Positions 27,765 to 36,720 of a stretch of 64,000 bases of DNA are shown in pieces; within the stretch, counting starts at the first letter, position 1; every line of letters starts with the position of its first letter. Both the position numbers and the translations under genes were made by a program. The DNA comes from Loktanella sp. IMCC34160 (GTDB lineage Bacteria > Pseudomonadota > Alphaproteobacteria > Rhodobacterales > Rhodobacteraceae), in assembly GCF_004145845.1 (NCBI RefSeq), contig NZ_SELP01000001.1:744001-808000 (forward strand), read 5' to 3'. A model generated the notes under the pieces. The model was not told where the DNA came from, made no database searches, and saw only the letters and a list, made by a program, of their open reading frames with translations.

Positions 27765-29459
27765 ATGGCGGGTTTGGAACAGCGAATTGCGCAGGGGCGC
27801 GGCGACGACGTGGCCGATCTGGTTCTGCGCGGCGGTCGGGTGCTGGATGTTGTCACGGGCGATTTGATCGCGGGCGATGTGGCGATCTGCGGCGATACGA
27901 TCGTCGGGATCGGGGCCGATTATGACGGGGCCGAGATCGTCGATGTGTCCGGCCTGACGCTGGTGCCCGGCTTCATCGACACCCACCTGCATATCGAATC
28001 GAGCCTGATCACCCCTTTCGAGTTTGACCGCTGCGTCACCCCGCGCGGCGTGACCACCTGCATCTGCGACCCGCATGAGATCGCCAATGTCCTTGGCGTT
28101 CCGGGGATCGAATATTTCCTTGAAGCCGCGACCCGGACGGTTCTGGATATCCGCGTGAACCTGTCGTCCTGTGTGCCATCGACCGAGATGGAGACCGCAG
28201 GCGCCCGGATCGAGGCGGCCGACCTTGCCCCGTTGATGTCGCACCCCAAGGTGATCGGGCTGGCCGAGTTCATGAATTACCCCGGCGTGATCCACCGCGA
28301 CCCGGGGGCCATGGCCAAGCTGTCCTTGTTCGAGGGGCGCCATATCGACGGCCACGCGCCGCTTTTGTCGGGCAAGGATCTGAACGCCTATATCGCGGCG
28401 GGCATTCGCACCGAACACGAGGCGACCACCGCCGCCGAGGCCCGCGAGAAGCTGCAAAAGGGGATGCGCGTGCTGATCCGCGAAGGGTCGGTGTCGAAGG
28501 ACCTTGATGCGCTATTGCCGCTGCTGACGCCGCTGACCTCGGCCTATATGTGTCTGTGCACGGATGACCGGAACCCGCTGGATATCGGGGAACATGGGCA
28601 TCTGGACTATATGATCCGCCATGCCATCGCCGAAGGGGTTGATCCCGTCGCCATCTACCGCGCGGCCAGCCTGTCGGCGGCAGAGGCGTTCGGGCTGAAG
28701 GATCGCGGCCAGATCGCGCCGGGCAAGCGGGCCGATATCGTGGCGCTGGGCAGTCTGGAGGGTTGCGACGCCCGCGCTGTCTGGGCCGGTGGGGTCCGGG
28801 TGGGCGGGGCCGCCTTTGCCGCCCGCACCGAGATCCCCCCCATCGGGCGCGGGTCGGTCAAGGCCCCGGCCATTGTTGCGGCCCATTTCCGCACCGCGTC
28901 GAACCGCGACCAGACCGATGTGATCGGCATCCTGCCCGGCAAGATCATCACCGAACACCTGCACGAGGAGATCCCCGTGCAGGACGGCGACAAGCGGCCC
29001 GATATTGCCCGCGACCTGATCAAGATCGCGGTGATCGAACGGCACGGCAAGAACGGCAATGTGGCCACCGGCTTTGTGCGTGGGTTCGAATTGAAGCGCG
29101 GGGCCATCGCCTCGACCGTCTGTCACGATCATCACAACATCGCCGTGGTGGGCGCCGATTACGACGATATGGCGCTGGCCGCCAACCGGCTGGCCGAGAT
29201 CGAGGGCGGGTTCGTCGTCACCGAGGGCGGCAAGGTTCTGGCGGAACTGGCGCTGCCGGTAGCGGGGCTGATGTCGCTGCTGACCTTTGAAGAGGTCCGC
29301 GACCGGCTGGTCGCCCTGCGCGACGCGGCGAAATCACTGGGGGTCACATTGGAAGAGCCGTTCCTGCAACTGGCCTTCCTTGCCTTGCCGGTGATCCCGA
29401 TGCTGAAGATCACCGACCGGGGTCTGGTCGACGTCACCAAGTTCGAGATCATCGGCTGA
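27765..29459 (+). CDS. ade: adenine deaminase
   Basis: 564 residues from ATG 27765; an upstream in-frame start would add an unlikely tail. Amidohydrolase fold: the metal motif [46 protein letters not shown], and the C-terminal adenine deaminase domain with [16 protein letters not shown]. It turns adenine into hypoxanthine and ammonia for purine salvage or nitrogen supply. It stands 182 bases behind bhcD with a repeat between them, so it probably has its own promoter. Confidence 0.93.
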   Translation: MAGLEQRIAQGRGDDVADLVLRGGRVLDVVTGDLIAGDVAICGDTIVGIGADYDGAEIVDVSGLTLVPGFIDTHLHIESSLITPFEFDRCVTPRGVTTCICDPHEIANVLGVPGIEYFLEAATRTVLDIRVNLSSCVPSTEMETAGARIEAADLAPLMSHPKVIGLAEFMNYPGVIHRDPGAMAKLSLFEGRHIDGHAPLLSGKDLNAYIAAGIRTEHEATTAAEAREKLQKGMRVLIREGSVSKDLDALLPLLTPLTSAYMCLCTDDRNPLDIGEHGHLDYMIRHAIAEGVDPVAIYRAASLSAAEAFGLKDRGQIAPGKRADIVALGSLEGCDARAVWAGGVRVGGAAFAARTEIPPIGRGSVKAPAIVAAHFRTASNRDQTDVIGILPGKIITEHLHEEIPVQDGDKRPDIARDLIKIAVIERHGKNGNVATGFVRGFELKRGAIASTVCHDHHNIAVVGADYDDMALAANRLAEIEGGFVVTEGGKVLAELALPVAGLMSLLTFEEVRDRLVALRDAAKSLGVTLEEPFLQLAFLALPVIPMLKITDRGLVDVTKFEIIG

Positions 29460-29469
29460 AACGAAAGAA

Positions 29470-29489
29470 GCCGGGCGTTGCCGCCCGGC
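29470..29489. terminator. hairpin between convergent ade and alsT
   Basis: A perfect 8-bp stem GCCGGGCG / CGCCCGGC with loop TTGC, 10 bases after the ade stop. The T-run on the plus side is short (AGTTT), so its strength is uncertain. Confidence 0.6.
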
Positions 29490-29527
29490 CAGTTTCACGA
29501 ACAAGGGACGTTCGTGGGTGTTATGGG

Positions 29528-31075
29528 TCAGTTCTTGAACTTCCGGATCTGGCCCGACCGCAGGCGCGACAGGTAGCTGTCCATCTCGCCCCGAACGATC
29601 GGCATCAGGAAGTAGAGCGCCACGATGTTGACCACGGCCATGGCGAAGATCGCCGCATCCGAGAAGTCGATCACCGGGCCAAGGCTGGCGGCGGCGCCGA
29701 TCACCACGAAGAGGCAGAAGATCACCTTGAACACCAGTTCCGTGGTCTTGCCTTCGCCGAACAGGTAGGTCCAGGCCTTGAGCCCGTAGTAGGACCAGCT
29801 GATCATCGTCGAGAAGGCAAACAGGATCACCGCAAGCGCCAGCACATACTGGAACCAGCCAAAGGCCGAGGAGAAGGCGGCAGAGGTCAGGGCGACGCCC
29901 TTGTTGCCGTCCACGGTCTGGATGGTCGTGGCACCTTCGTCCAGGAGGTAAAGGCCGGTTGCCGGATCCTGGATCAACTGCCCGGTGATGATGATCACCA
30001 GCGCGGTCATGGTGCAGATCACCACGGTGTCGATGAAGGGTTCCAGAAGCGACACGAAGCCTTCGGTGATCGGTTCCTTGGTCTTCACGGCAGAGTGCGC
30101 GATGGCGGCAGAGCCGACCCCGGCCTCGTTCGAGAAGGCGGCCCGCTTGAACCCCTGGATCAGCGCGCCGACCATACCGCCCGCAACACCGGCCCCGGTA
30201 AAGGCCCCGGCAAAGATCTGGCCAAAGGCCCAGCCGATCTTGTCGACATTCATCAACAGGATCACAAGCGCGGCGGCGACATACATCACCCCCATGAAGG
30301 GCACGACCTTTTCAGTGACGCTGGCGATGGATTTCAGCCCGCCGACGATCACAAGGAAGACGATGATGGCGAAGATCACACCGGTGATCCAGCCCGGATA
30401 GTCACCGATCACGTTGGTCAACTGGGCATGGGCCTGGTTGGCCTGGAACATGTTGCCGCCGCCGAAGGCGCCAAGGATACAGAAGATCGCGAAGAGTACC
30501 GCAAGGAACTTGCCCGCGGGCAGGCCACGTTCGGCAAAACCCTTGGTCATGTAATACATCGGGCCACCGGAGACGGTGCCGTCGTCGTATTCATTGCGGT
30601 ATTTCACGCCCAGCGTACATTCGGTGAATTTCGATGCCATGCCCAGAAGGCCGGCAAGGATCATCCAGAAGGTCGCGCCGGGGCCACCGATGCCCACGGC
30701 CACCGCCACACCGGCGATGTTGCCAAGGCCGACGGTGCCGGACAGGGCGGTCGCAAGCGCCTGAAAGTGGCTGACCTCGCCCGCGTCGTTCGGGTCCGAA
30801 TAATCGCCCCGGACAAGCCGGATCGCGTGGCCGAAGGTGCGGAACTGCACGAAGCCGAAATAGAGCGTGAAGACGGTCGCCGCGATTACCAACCACATCA
30901 CGATCCAGGGGAAGCTGGTCCCCGGAAACGGGCTGAAGATGAAGTTGACGAACCAGCCCGTCGAATTGGCGAACACTTCGTTCACCTTTTCATCAAGGCT
31001 TTGGGCCATGGCCGGGGCTGCGCCCAAGGCAAGGCCGGTCGCGGCCAGCGCCGCGGATTTGAAAATGCGTGTCAT
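29528..31075 (-). CDS. AGCS-family alanine/glycine:cation symporter
   Basis: 515 residues with about ten membrane helices. The family signature around ATALSGTVGLGNIAGVAVAV and GGPGATFWMILAGLLGMASK is clear, as is NEAGVGSAAIAHSAVKTKEP. The first 25 residues look like a cleavable signal peptide (AALAATGLALGAAPAMAQS), seen in some members of this family. It probably imports alanine or glycine with sodium; the substrate cannot be read from sequence. Follows the usp gene by 18 bases. Confidence 0.9.
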   Translation of the reverse strand: MTRIFKSAALAATGLALGAAPAMAQSLDEKVNEVFANSTGWFVNFIFSPFPGTSFPWIVMWLVIAATVFTLYFGFVQFRTFGHAIRLVRGDYSDPNDAGEVSHFQALATALSGTVGLGNIAGVAVAVGIGGPGATFWMILAGLLGMASKFTECTLGVKYRNEYDDGTVSGGPMYYMTKGFAERGLPAGKFLAVLFAIFCILGAFGGGNMFQANQAHAQLTNVIGDYPGWITGVIFAIIVFLVIVGGLKSIASVTEKVVPFMGVMYVAAALVILLMNVDKIGWAFGQIFAGAFTGAGVAGGMVGALIQGFKRAAFSNEAGVGSAAIAHSAVKTKEPITEGFVSLLEPFIDTVVICTMTALVIIITGQLIQDPATGLYLLDEGATTIQTVDGNKGVALTSAAFSSAFGWFQYVLALAVILFAFSTMISWSYYGLKAWTYLFGEGKTTELVFKVIFCLFVVIGAAASLGPVIDFSDAAIFAMAVVNIVALYFLMPIVRGEMDSYLSRLRSGQIRKFKN

Positions 31076-31093
31076 GTATGTCCCCCTGAAGGC

Positions 31094-31528
31094 TTACGGC
31101 ACGATGGTGACGGGCACGGGTGCGGCCTGTGCAAGGCTGCCCGCGACCGACCCGAAGAGACGGCTGGCCATGCCGGAATGCCCGGTGCGGCCGATGACGA
31201 TCTGGTTGGCGCCCGCGTCTTTCGCGGATGCGGCCAGAACCTCGGCGATATGGCCGTATTTGACCGCGCCTTCGACCATGACGCCGGCATCGCCCAGACG
31301 GGACAGGACCGGGTCGATGATCGCGCTTTGGGCGCGGGCCAGTTCTTCGCTGCGGCGTTTGTGCCGTTCTTCCAGTTCGGTCGGTGTCAGGAACGAATAG
31401 GGTGACCATTCCAGCACATGGACCAGCAGCACGCTGCCGCCCTGCGCCTTGGCCCGGTCGACCGCGAAATCCAGCGCCCGGTTTGCGCTTTCGCTGCCGT
31501 CAAAGCCGACGACGATTTTTTGGGGCAT
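31094..31528 (-). CDS. universal stress protein (UspA family)
   Basis: 144 residues, one Usp domain. MPQKIVVGFDGSESANRALD at the start and the ATP-binding G-x2-G-x9-G-S pattern (GRTGHSGMASRLFGS) at the end put it in the nucleotide-binding subclass. Co-transcribed with the downstream symporter, so it may adjust transport under stress; Usp proteins are often paired with transporters. Confidence 0.92.
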   Translation of the reverse strand: MPQKIVVGFDGSESANRALDFAVDRAKAQGGSVLLVHVLEWSPYSFLTPTELEERHKRRSEELARAQSAIIDPVLSRLGDAGVMVEGAVKYGHIAEVLAASAKDAGANQIVIGRTGHSGMASRLFGSVAGSLAQAAPVPVTIVP

Positions 31529-31616
31529 CTTGTCCCTCCCTTTGTTGGTTCATGTCCTAAAGGACAGGGTCAGTATGCCATTGAAACGGGCGGAAATGAT
31601 CGCCTCATTTTCCTTG

Positions 31617-31638
31617 ATTTCGGAAAATTTCCGGAAAT
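31617..31638. promoter_or_regulatory. near-palindrome in the Lrp/usp intergenic region
   Basis: Nested symmetry around 31617-31638: outer ATTTC..GAAAT and inner GGAAA-A-TTTCC. It lies about 38 bases before the Lrp-type gene and about 90 before usp-alsT. Lrp/AsnC proteins bind such AT-rich dyads, so it is a candidate for autoregulation and control of the transporter. A second small dyad, GTCCT-AA-AGGAC, lies at 31554-31565. Confidence 0.45.
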
Positions 31639-31675
31639 ACTTGGGTGAAACGGGGTGTGAGTGGGAAAATTTACA

Positions 31676-32134
31676 ATGGATACATTGGATATCCGTATTC
31701 TTTCTGTTCTTCAGAAAGACGGTCAGATTTCGATGGCGCGCCTGTCAGAGGAGGTCGGGCTGTCGCTTTCGGCCTGTCACCGGCGGGTAAAACTTCTGGA
31801 ACAATCCGGCAAGATCGCCAACTACGCGGCGCGGTTGAACCGGCGGGCGATCGGGCTGGAAATTCAGGTCTTTATCGAGGTGCAGCTGACCAGCCAGCGG
31901 CGCGAGGATATCGCCGCCTTTGAAGACGCGATCGCGCGGATGCCCGAGGTTCTGGAATGCCACCTGATCTCGGGCGAGTTCGATTACCTGATGCGGGTGG
32001 CGGCGCGGGATACGGGCGCTTACGAGGCGCTGTATCGCAACCGTCTGTCGGACATTCCGTCCGTCGCCAAGATGAAAACCCTGCTGAGCCTGTCGACCGT
32101 CAAGGAGTTCCGGGGCTTTTATCTGGAAGGGTAG
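31676..32134 (+). CDS. Lrp/AsnC family transcriptional regulator
   Basis: 152 residues from ATG 31676 (MDTLDIRILSVLQKDG), the family-typical start; a GTG 15 bases earlier is possible. The helix-turn-helix (ISMARLSEEVGLSLSACHRR) is followed by the RAM ligand domain (FIEVQL, VLECHLISGEFDYLMRVAA). Divergent from usp-alsT, so it most likely controls amino-acid uptake by that symporter. Confidence 0.93.
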   Translation: MDTLDIRILSVLQKDGQISMARLSEEVGLSLSACHRRVKLLEQSGKIANYAARLNRRAIGLEIQVFIEVQLTSQRREDIAAFEDAIARMPEVLECHLISGEFDYLMRVAARDTGAYEALYRNRLSDIPSVAKMKTLLSLSTVKEFRGFYLEG

Positions 32135-32154
32135 GGGCCGGGCGTCCCGGCCCC
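32134..32154. terminator. hairpin between convergent lrp-type and sulP-type genes
   Basis: GGGGCCGGG-CGT-CCCGGCCCC is a perfect 9-bp stem beginning at the last base of the lrp-type stop and ending 8 bases before the SulP stop. There is no T-run on either side. Confidence 0.45.
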
Positions 32155-32162
32155 CGTCACCG

Positions 32163-33896
32163 TCAGGCGGCCTTGGCGGTTTCCGGCGACAGGGCCGCCA
32201 GCGCATCGAACTGCGCAAGGAAGACCTTGCCGGTCAGATCGTCAAGGAAGTGCGTCTTCTTCAGCCGGTCCATGACCGGGCCTTTCACCTCGGACAGGTG
32301 GAACCGGATGCCCAGTTCCTTCAGGCGGGTGTTGATCGCCTCGAGGCTTTCGAGGGCGGACATGTCCACCTCGTTCACCGCCGGGCACATCAGAACCACG
32401 TCGCGGATCGGGCAATCCTGCACCACCCGGTCAAGGATGTAGTCCTCGAGGAAGCGGGCGTTGGCGAAATAGAGGCTTTCGTCGACCCGGATCGTCAGCA
32501 GGCTGGGCGAGGTCAGCACCGCGTGCCGCTTCACGTTGCGGAAGTGCTGGGTGCCGGGGACAAGCCCCACCTCGGCGATATGCGGCTTGGACGTCTTGTA
32601 GAGGTGCAGGGCGATGGACAGGATCACGCCTGCCGATACGCCCGCCTCGACCCCCAGGGCCAGTGTCACGGTGATGGTGGCGGCCACGGCAAGGAAGTCG
32701 GCAAAGGAATAGCCCCAGGCCTTTTTCAGGATCGACAGGTCCACAAGCGACAGGACCGCGACGATGATGGTGGCGGCCAGCGTGGCCTTGGGCAGGAAGA
32801 AGACCAGCGGCGTCAGGGCCACGGCGGCGATGGCAAGGCCCACGGCAGTGAAGGCCCCGGCGGCGGGGGTTTCGGCGCCCGCGTCAAAGTTCACGACCGA
32901 GCGGGCAAAGCCCCCGGTGACCGGATAGCCGCCGGTGAAGGCCGCGCCGACGTTCGCCATGCCAAGGCCGATCAATTCCTGATCCGGCTTGATCCGCTGC
33001 CGCTTTTTCGCGGCAAGGGTCTGCGCGACCGAAATGGATTCGACGAAGCCGATGATGGAAATCAGGATCGCGGGGATCAGAAGCTGGCCCACCAGCTCTG
33101 ACGACAGGTCGGGCATGGTCAGGGGCGGCAGGCTTTGCGGCACCTCGCCCACGACGGCGACACCCCGGTCGGCCAGTCCCAGCCCCCAGGTGGCAACGGT
33201 GGTCGCCACCACGGCGGCAACCGGCCCGGCCTTGGTGATCACATCGGCAAGACGCGGGCCAAGCCCGTAGCTGCGCAGCAGCGGCTTCAGCCCCTTGCGG
33301 ACCCAGAACAGGAAGGCCGTGGCGGCAATGCCGATGATCGCGGTGATCAGGTTCATCTGTCCAAGGTTGTGCCACAGGCTCTCCAGCCGGTGAATCAGTG
33401 TGTGCCCGTCGCTTTTGATGCCCAGGATATGGCCGACCTGACTGGTCGCGATCAGGATGCCCGAGGCGGTGATGAAGCCCGCGATGACCGGGTGCGACAG
33501 GAAGTTAGCGATGAACCCCAGCCGCAGGACCCCGAGGATCAGCAGAAAGACCCCGGACAGAAACGCCAGCGTCAGCGCGGCGGCGGCGTATCCCATCGTC
33601 CCGCTTTCGGCCACTTGCCCCACGGCGGCGGCGGTCATCAGCGACACGACCGCGACCGGTCCGACGGCCAATGCCCGGCTGGTCCCGAACATGGCATAGA
33701 AGATGATCGGCACGATCGAGGCATAGATCCCCGCCTCGGGCGGAAGCCCGGCGAGAAGGGCGTAGGCCAGTGATTGGGGGACCAGCATGATCGTCACGAT
33801 CACGGCGGCGATCAGGTCGTTCGACAGGGCGTTGCTGTCGTAGGTCCGGCCCCAGTCAAGGATCGGCATGTAGCGGGCGAGGGTCTTGGGGATCAT
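32163..33896 (-). CDS. SulP-family anion transporter with STAS domain
   Basis: 577 residues. The transmembrane core begins with LPILDWGRTY-like residues and the SulP signature (MLVPQSLAYALLAGLPPEAGIYAS). The C-terminal STAS domain has VNEVDMSALESLEAINTRL. SulP proteins carry sulfate, bicarbonate or other anions. Its place directly behind the SQR fusion suggests export or uptake of sulfate, sulfite or thiosulfate in sulfide oxidation. A terminator-like hairpin between the two genes implies partial read-through. Confidence 0.9.
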   Translation of the reverse strand: MIPKTLARYMPILDWGRTYDSNALSNDLIAAVIVTIMLVPQSLAYALLAGLPPEAGIYASIVPIIFYAMFGTSRALAVGPVAVVSLMTAAAVGQVAESGTMGYAAAALTLAFLSGVFLLILGVLRLGFIANFLSHPVIAGFITASGILIATSQVGHILGIKSDGHTLIHRLESLWHNLGQMNLITAIIGIAATAFLFWVRKGLKPLLRSYGLGPRLADVITKAGPVAAVVATTVATWGLGLADRGVAVVGEVPQSLPPLTMPDLSSELVGQLLIPAILISIIGFVESISVAQTLAAKKRQRIKPDQELIGLGMANVGAAFTGGYPVTGGFARSVVNFDAGAETPAAGAFTAVGLAIAAVALTPLVFFLPKATLAATIIVAVLSLVDLSILKKAWGYSFADFLAVAATITVTLALGVEAGVSAGVILSIALHLYKTSKPHIAEVGLVPGTQHFRNVKRHAVLTSPSLLTIRVDESLYFANARFLEDYILDRVVQDCPIRDVVLMCPAVNEVDMSALESLEAINTRLKELGIRFHLSEVKGPVMDRLKKTHFLDDLTGKVFLAQFDALAALSPETAKAA

Positions 33897-33912
33897 TGCA
33901 GTAATCCAAAGG

Positions 33913-33947
33913 CGAAAGAGAAAAGGGGCCGACAGGGGGCCTGCCGG
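33913..33947 (-). terminator. intrinsic terminator behind the SQR fusion gene
   Basis: On the minus strand CCGGCAGG-CCC-CCTGTCGG (one G-T pair) is followed by CCCCTTTTCTCTTTC. It lies between the SQR gene and sulP and may attenuate transcription into sulP. Confidence 0.55.
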
Positions 33948-33989
33948 GGTCCCGACCCGCCCCGTACTTGGGACGGTCCGGTGCGTGTA

Positions 33990-35666
33990 TTAGCTGGAAA
34001 CCGTTACTTTTTCCGGTTTGACCATCCATTCGCGGCCACGCAGCATGGCCTTCCAATAGATTGGCGGCAGGGCGGTTTCCTTCAGCCACCAGGCCAGACG
34101 CGTAGGCTTGGTCCCGTTCAGCAGCCATTTCGGGAAAGAAGGCAGCAGCGCACCGCCATAGCCAAACTCGGCCAGAACGATCTTGCCGCGCTCAACAGTC
34201 AGCGGGCAGGAGCCATAGCCGTTGTATTGTACCTGCGGGCCCTTGCCGTCGATGTCGGCGGCCAGATTGGTGGCAACGATGGGGGCCTGCATCCGGGCGG
34301 CGGCGGCGGTTTTGGCGTTGGGGGCGTTCATCACATCGCCAAGGCTCCAGATGTTGTCATAGGTCTTGTGGCGCAGGGTGGCCTGATCCACATCGACCCA
34401 TCCGGCGGCATCGGCCAGCGGCGACACGCGGATGAAATCGGGCGCGGTCTGCGGCGGGGTGACATGCATCATGTCAAATTCCACCGTGACCCGTTCCTTG
34501 GGTGTGTCGGGCTTTGCGACCTCGAAGGTCGCCGTGCGGGCTGCCCCATCCACCGCGACAAGGTTGTGGAAGAAGTTCAGCGTCGCGTCGTATTTCTGGA
34601 CATATTCCTCAAGCGCGGGGACGTAATCCTTGACCCCGAACAGCACGCCGCCCGCGTTCATGAACTGGATGTCGATGTCCTTCAGCACGCCGGTCCGGAA
34701 CCAGTGATCGCCGGACAGGTACATCGCCTTTTGCGGGGCGCCGGCGCATTTGATCGGCATGGGCGGCTGGGTGAACAGGGCGCGGCCCTCTTTCAACTCT
34801 TTCACCAGCTGCCATGTGTAGGGCGCGAGGTCGTAACGGTAGTTGGAGGTCACGCCGTTCTTGCCCAGTGTTTCCACCAGACCTTCGACCTTGTTCCAGT
34901 CGAGTTTCAGCCCCGGTGTGACGACCAGACGTTTGTAGCCGACAACCCGACAGCCATCGAGGATGACGGCATTGTCCTTGGGTTCAAAAGCCGCGACGGC
35001 GGATTTGATCCAATGGACCCCTTTGGGGATCAGGCTGCCCATGGTCTTGGCGGTGTCCTGCGCATCAAAGACGCCGCCGCCCACCAAGGTCCAGCCGGGT
35101 TGGTAATAGTGGATGTCGGCCGGATCGATGATCGCGATGTCCAGATCGGGCTTGCGCGCCTTCAGCGACGAGGCGACCGAGATGCCACCCGCGCCCGCGC
35201 CCACGATCACCACGTCATAGCTGGCGTCGGTCTGGGTCGTCGGGGTCTTGCCGCCGTTGACGATGCGGCGCACCACACCGCCCATGTCATAGCCCGCCGC
35301 CTTGGTGGCCGACAGGATGTCTGCCGGTGCCATTGTCGCCGCCTGACTTAGCGACCAGAGCGTCGCCGACCGGGTGCCGGTCCGGCAGTAGGCAAGCACC
35401 GGGCCGGGCAGGGTATCAAGTGCATTCCCGAAATCGGCGGCGTCCTGATCGCTGACCTTGCCGGCGACGATCGGCAGATAGGCGATTTCCAGCCCCGCGG
35501 TTTTCGCGGCGGATTCGATCTCTTCAAAGGTCGGCTGATCCGCGGCTTCGCCATCGGGGCGGTTGCAGATGATCGCGCGGAAACCCGCGGCCTTGATCGC
35601 GTCGATGTCCGACGCAGCGATCTGCGGCGAAACCGAAATCCGTGGGGAAATTTTCTTGATGTCCAT
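33990..35666 (-). CDS. DUF442 (rhodanese/phosphatase-like) - sulfide:quinone oxidoreductase fusion
   Basis: 558 residues. Residues 1-135 form a DUF442 domain (TIGR01244-like) with the active-site loop AYCRTGTRS (Cys94), a family tied to sulfur transfer. Residues 150-558 are an FAD-dependent oxidoreductase of the SQR type: GAGAGG dinucleotide loop (156-161), C239, C307 in KCAGAPQKAMY and C487 in YGSCPLTVERG, resembling the human-type SQOR. It should oxidise sulfide to a persulfide and reduce quinone; the N-domain may accept or pass on the sulfane sulfur. Next to the persulfide dioxygenase-like gene. Confidence 0.9.
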   Translation of the reverse strand: MDIKKISPRISVSPQIAASDIDAIKAAGFRAIICNRPDGEAADQPTFEEIESAAKTAGLEIAYLPIVAGKVSDQDAADFGNALDTLPGPVLAYCRTGTRSATLWSLSQAATMAPADILSATKAAGYDMGGVVRRIVNGGKTPTTQTDASYDVVIVGAGAGGISVASSLKARKPDLDIAIIDPADIHYYQPGWTLVGGGVFDAQDTAKTMGSLIPKGVHWIKSAVAAFEPKDNAVILDGCRVVGYKRLVVTPGLKLDWNKVEGLVETLGKNGVTSNYRYDLAPYTWQLVKELKEGRALFTQPPMPIKCAGAPQKAMYLSGDHWFRTGVLKDIDIQFMNAGGVLFGVKDYVPALEEYVQKYDATLNFFHNLVAVDGAARTATFEVAKPDTPKERVTVEFDMMHVTPPQTAPDFIRVSPLADAAGWVDVDQATLRHKTYDNIWSLGDVMNAPNAKTAAAARMQAPIVATNLAADIDGKGPQVQYNGYGSCPLTVERGKIVLAEFGYGGALLPSFPKWLLNGTKPTRLAWWLKETALPPIYWKAMLRGREWMVKPEKVTVSS

Positions 35667-35701
35667 GGGTCCGTTCCTGTCGTGTCACCCGGAAGGTAAG
35701 G

Positions 35702-35724
35702 AGGCCCGGCGCTGGGCCGGGCCT
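35702..35724. terminator. hairpin between the hydrolase and SQR genes
   Basis: A 9-bp perfect stem AGGCCCGGC / GCCGGGCCT with a 5-base loop. The T-run (TTTCTT) is on the plus side, against the direction of the flanking genes, so here it is more likely an RNA-stability or attenuation element. Confidence 0.45.
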
Positions 35725-35733
35725 TTCTTGTGG

Positions 35734-36618
35734 TCAAAGGCCGTTAACCGGCACCTTCAGCATCTTCTTGCCGTCCTTGTCGGTCGGGATTTCGCCCGCC
35801 CGCATGTTCACCTGAAGCGAGGGGATGATCAGCTTGGGCATATCAAGGGTCGCGTCGCGTTCGGTGCGGAACTTGACGAAGTCCTCTTTGGTCTTTCCGG
35901 CGCCGACGTGGATGTTGTGCTCCCGTTCTTCGCCGACGCTGGTTTCCCATTTGATGTCGCGGCCGTTGGGGCCGTAGTCGTGGCACATGAACAGGCGGGT
36001 TTCATCGGGCAGTTCCAGCACGCGCATGATCGAATCGTACAAGATGCCGGCATCGCCACCCGGGAAATCGGCGCGGGCCGATCCGCCGTCGGGCATGAAC
36101 AGCGTGTCGCCGACAAAGGCCGCGTCGCCGATGACATGGGTCATGCAGGCGGGGGTATGGCCCGGGGTGTGGATCGCGAACCCGGTCATCGTGCCGATCT
36201 GGTAGGTGTCGCCATCCTTGAACAACCGGTCGAACTGCGACCCGTCGCGCTGGAATTCGGTGCCTTCGTTGAAAACCTTGCCGAAAGTGTCCTGCACGAT
36301 GGTGATATTCTCACCGATGCCGATCTTGCCGCCCAGCTTGTCCTGAATATACGGCGCGGCGGACAGGTGGTCTGCGTGGACATGGGTTTCGATCTGCCAT
36401 TCCAGCTTCAGCCCGTTGTCCTGCACGAACTTGATGATTTCGTCGGCGTTTTCATAGGTGATCCGCCCGGCGGCATAGTCGATGTCCATGACGCTGTCGA
36501 CGATGGCACAGGCGTTCGAATTGGGATCCTTGACCACATAGGAAATCGTGTTTGTCGCCGGGTCGAAAAACGCGGTGACCTCGGGTTTGACCGAAAGATC
36601 GGTGGACGGAATGGCCAT
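35734..36618 (-). CDS. MBL-fold hydrolase, probable persulfide dioxygenase (Blh/ETHE1-like)
   Basis: 294 residues. The metallo-beta-lactamase motif THVHADHLSAAPYI, the later HTPGHTPACMTHVIGD and FVGDTLFMPDGGSARADFPGG, and HDYGPNGRDIKWETSVGEE match the Blh/ETHE1 group, iron enzymes that oxidise glutathione persulfide to sulfite. Leading gene of the unit with the SQR fusion, so sulfide is first oxidised to persulfide and then to sulfite. In related bacteria this pair is governed by BigR/SqrR; here a Crp/Fnr gene sits upstream. Confidence 0.88.
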   Translation of the reverse strand: MAIPSTDLSVKPEVTAFFDPATNTISYVVKDPNSNACAIVDSVMDIDYAAGRITYENADEIIKFVQDNGLKLEWQIETHVHADHLSAAPYIQDKLGGKIGIGENITIVQDTFGKVFNEGTEFQRDGSQFDRLFKDGDTYQIGTMTGFAIHTPGHTPACMTHVIGDAAFVGDTLFMPDGGSARADFPGGDAGILYDSIMRVLELPDETRLFMCHDYGPNGRDIKWETSVGEEREHNIHVGAGKTKEDFVKFRTERDATLDMPKLIIPSLQVNMRAGEIPTDKDGKKMLKVPVNGL

Positions 36619-36720
36619 GATGAACTCCTCGTGTTCTGTCGTTCGGGGATATGTCGTCTTTACATATCACAATATTGGAATGTGTATGGATGTATACAAG
36701 GGGGGTGTCAAGATATTCTG
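36619..36720 (-). promoter_or_regulatory. promoter region of the sulfide-oxidation unit
   Basis: AT-rich. On the minus strand TTGACA (36708-36713) is followed after 17 bases by CATACA. The perfect palindromes TGTATACA (36690-36697) and CAATATTG (36669-36676) and the inverted pair ATATGT / ACATAT (36649-36667) offer operator sites. The nearby Crp/Fnr protein is the obvious candidate binder, but none of these is a classic TTGAT-N4-ATCAA box. Confidence 0.5.
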
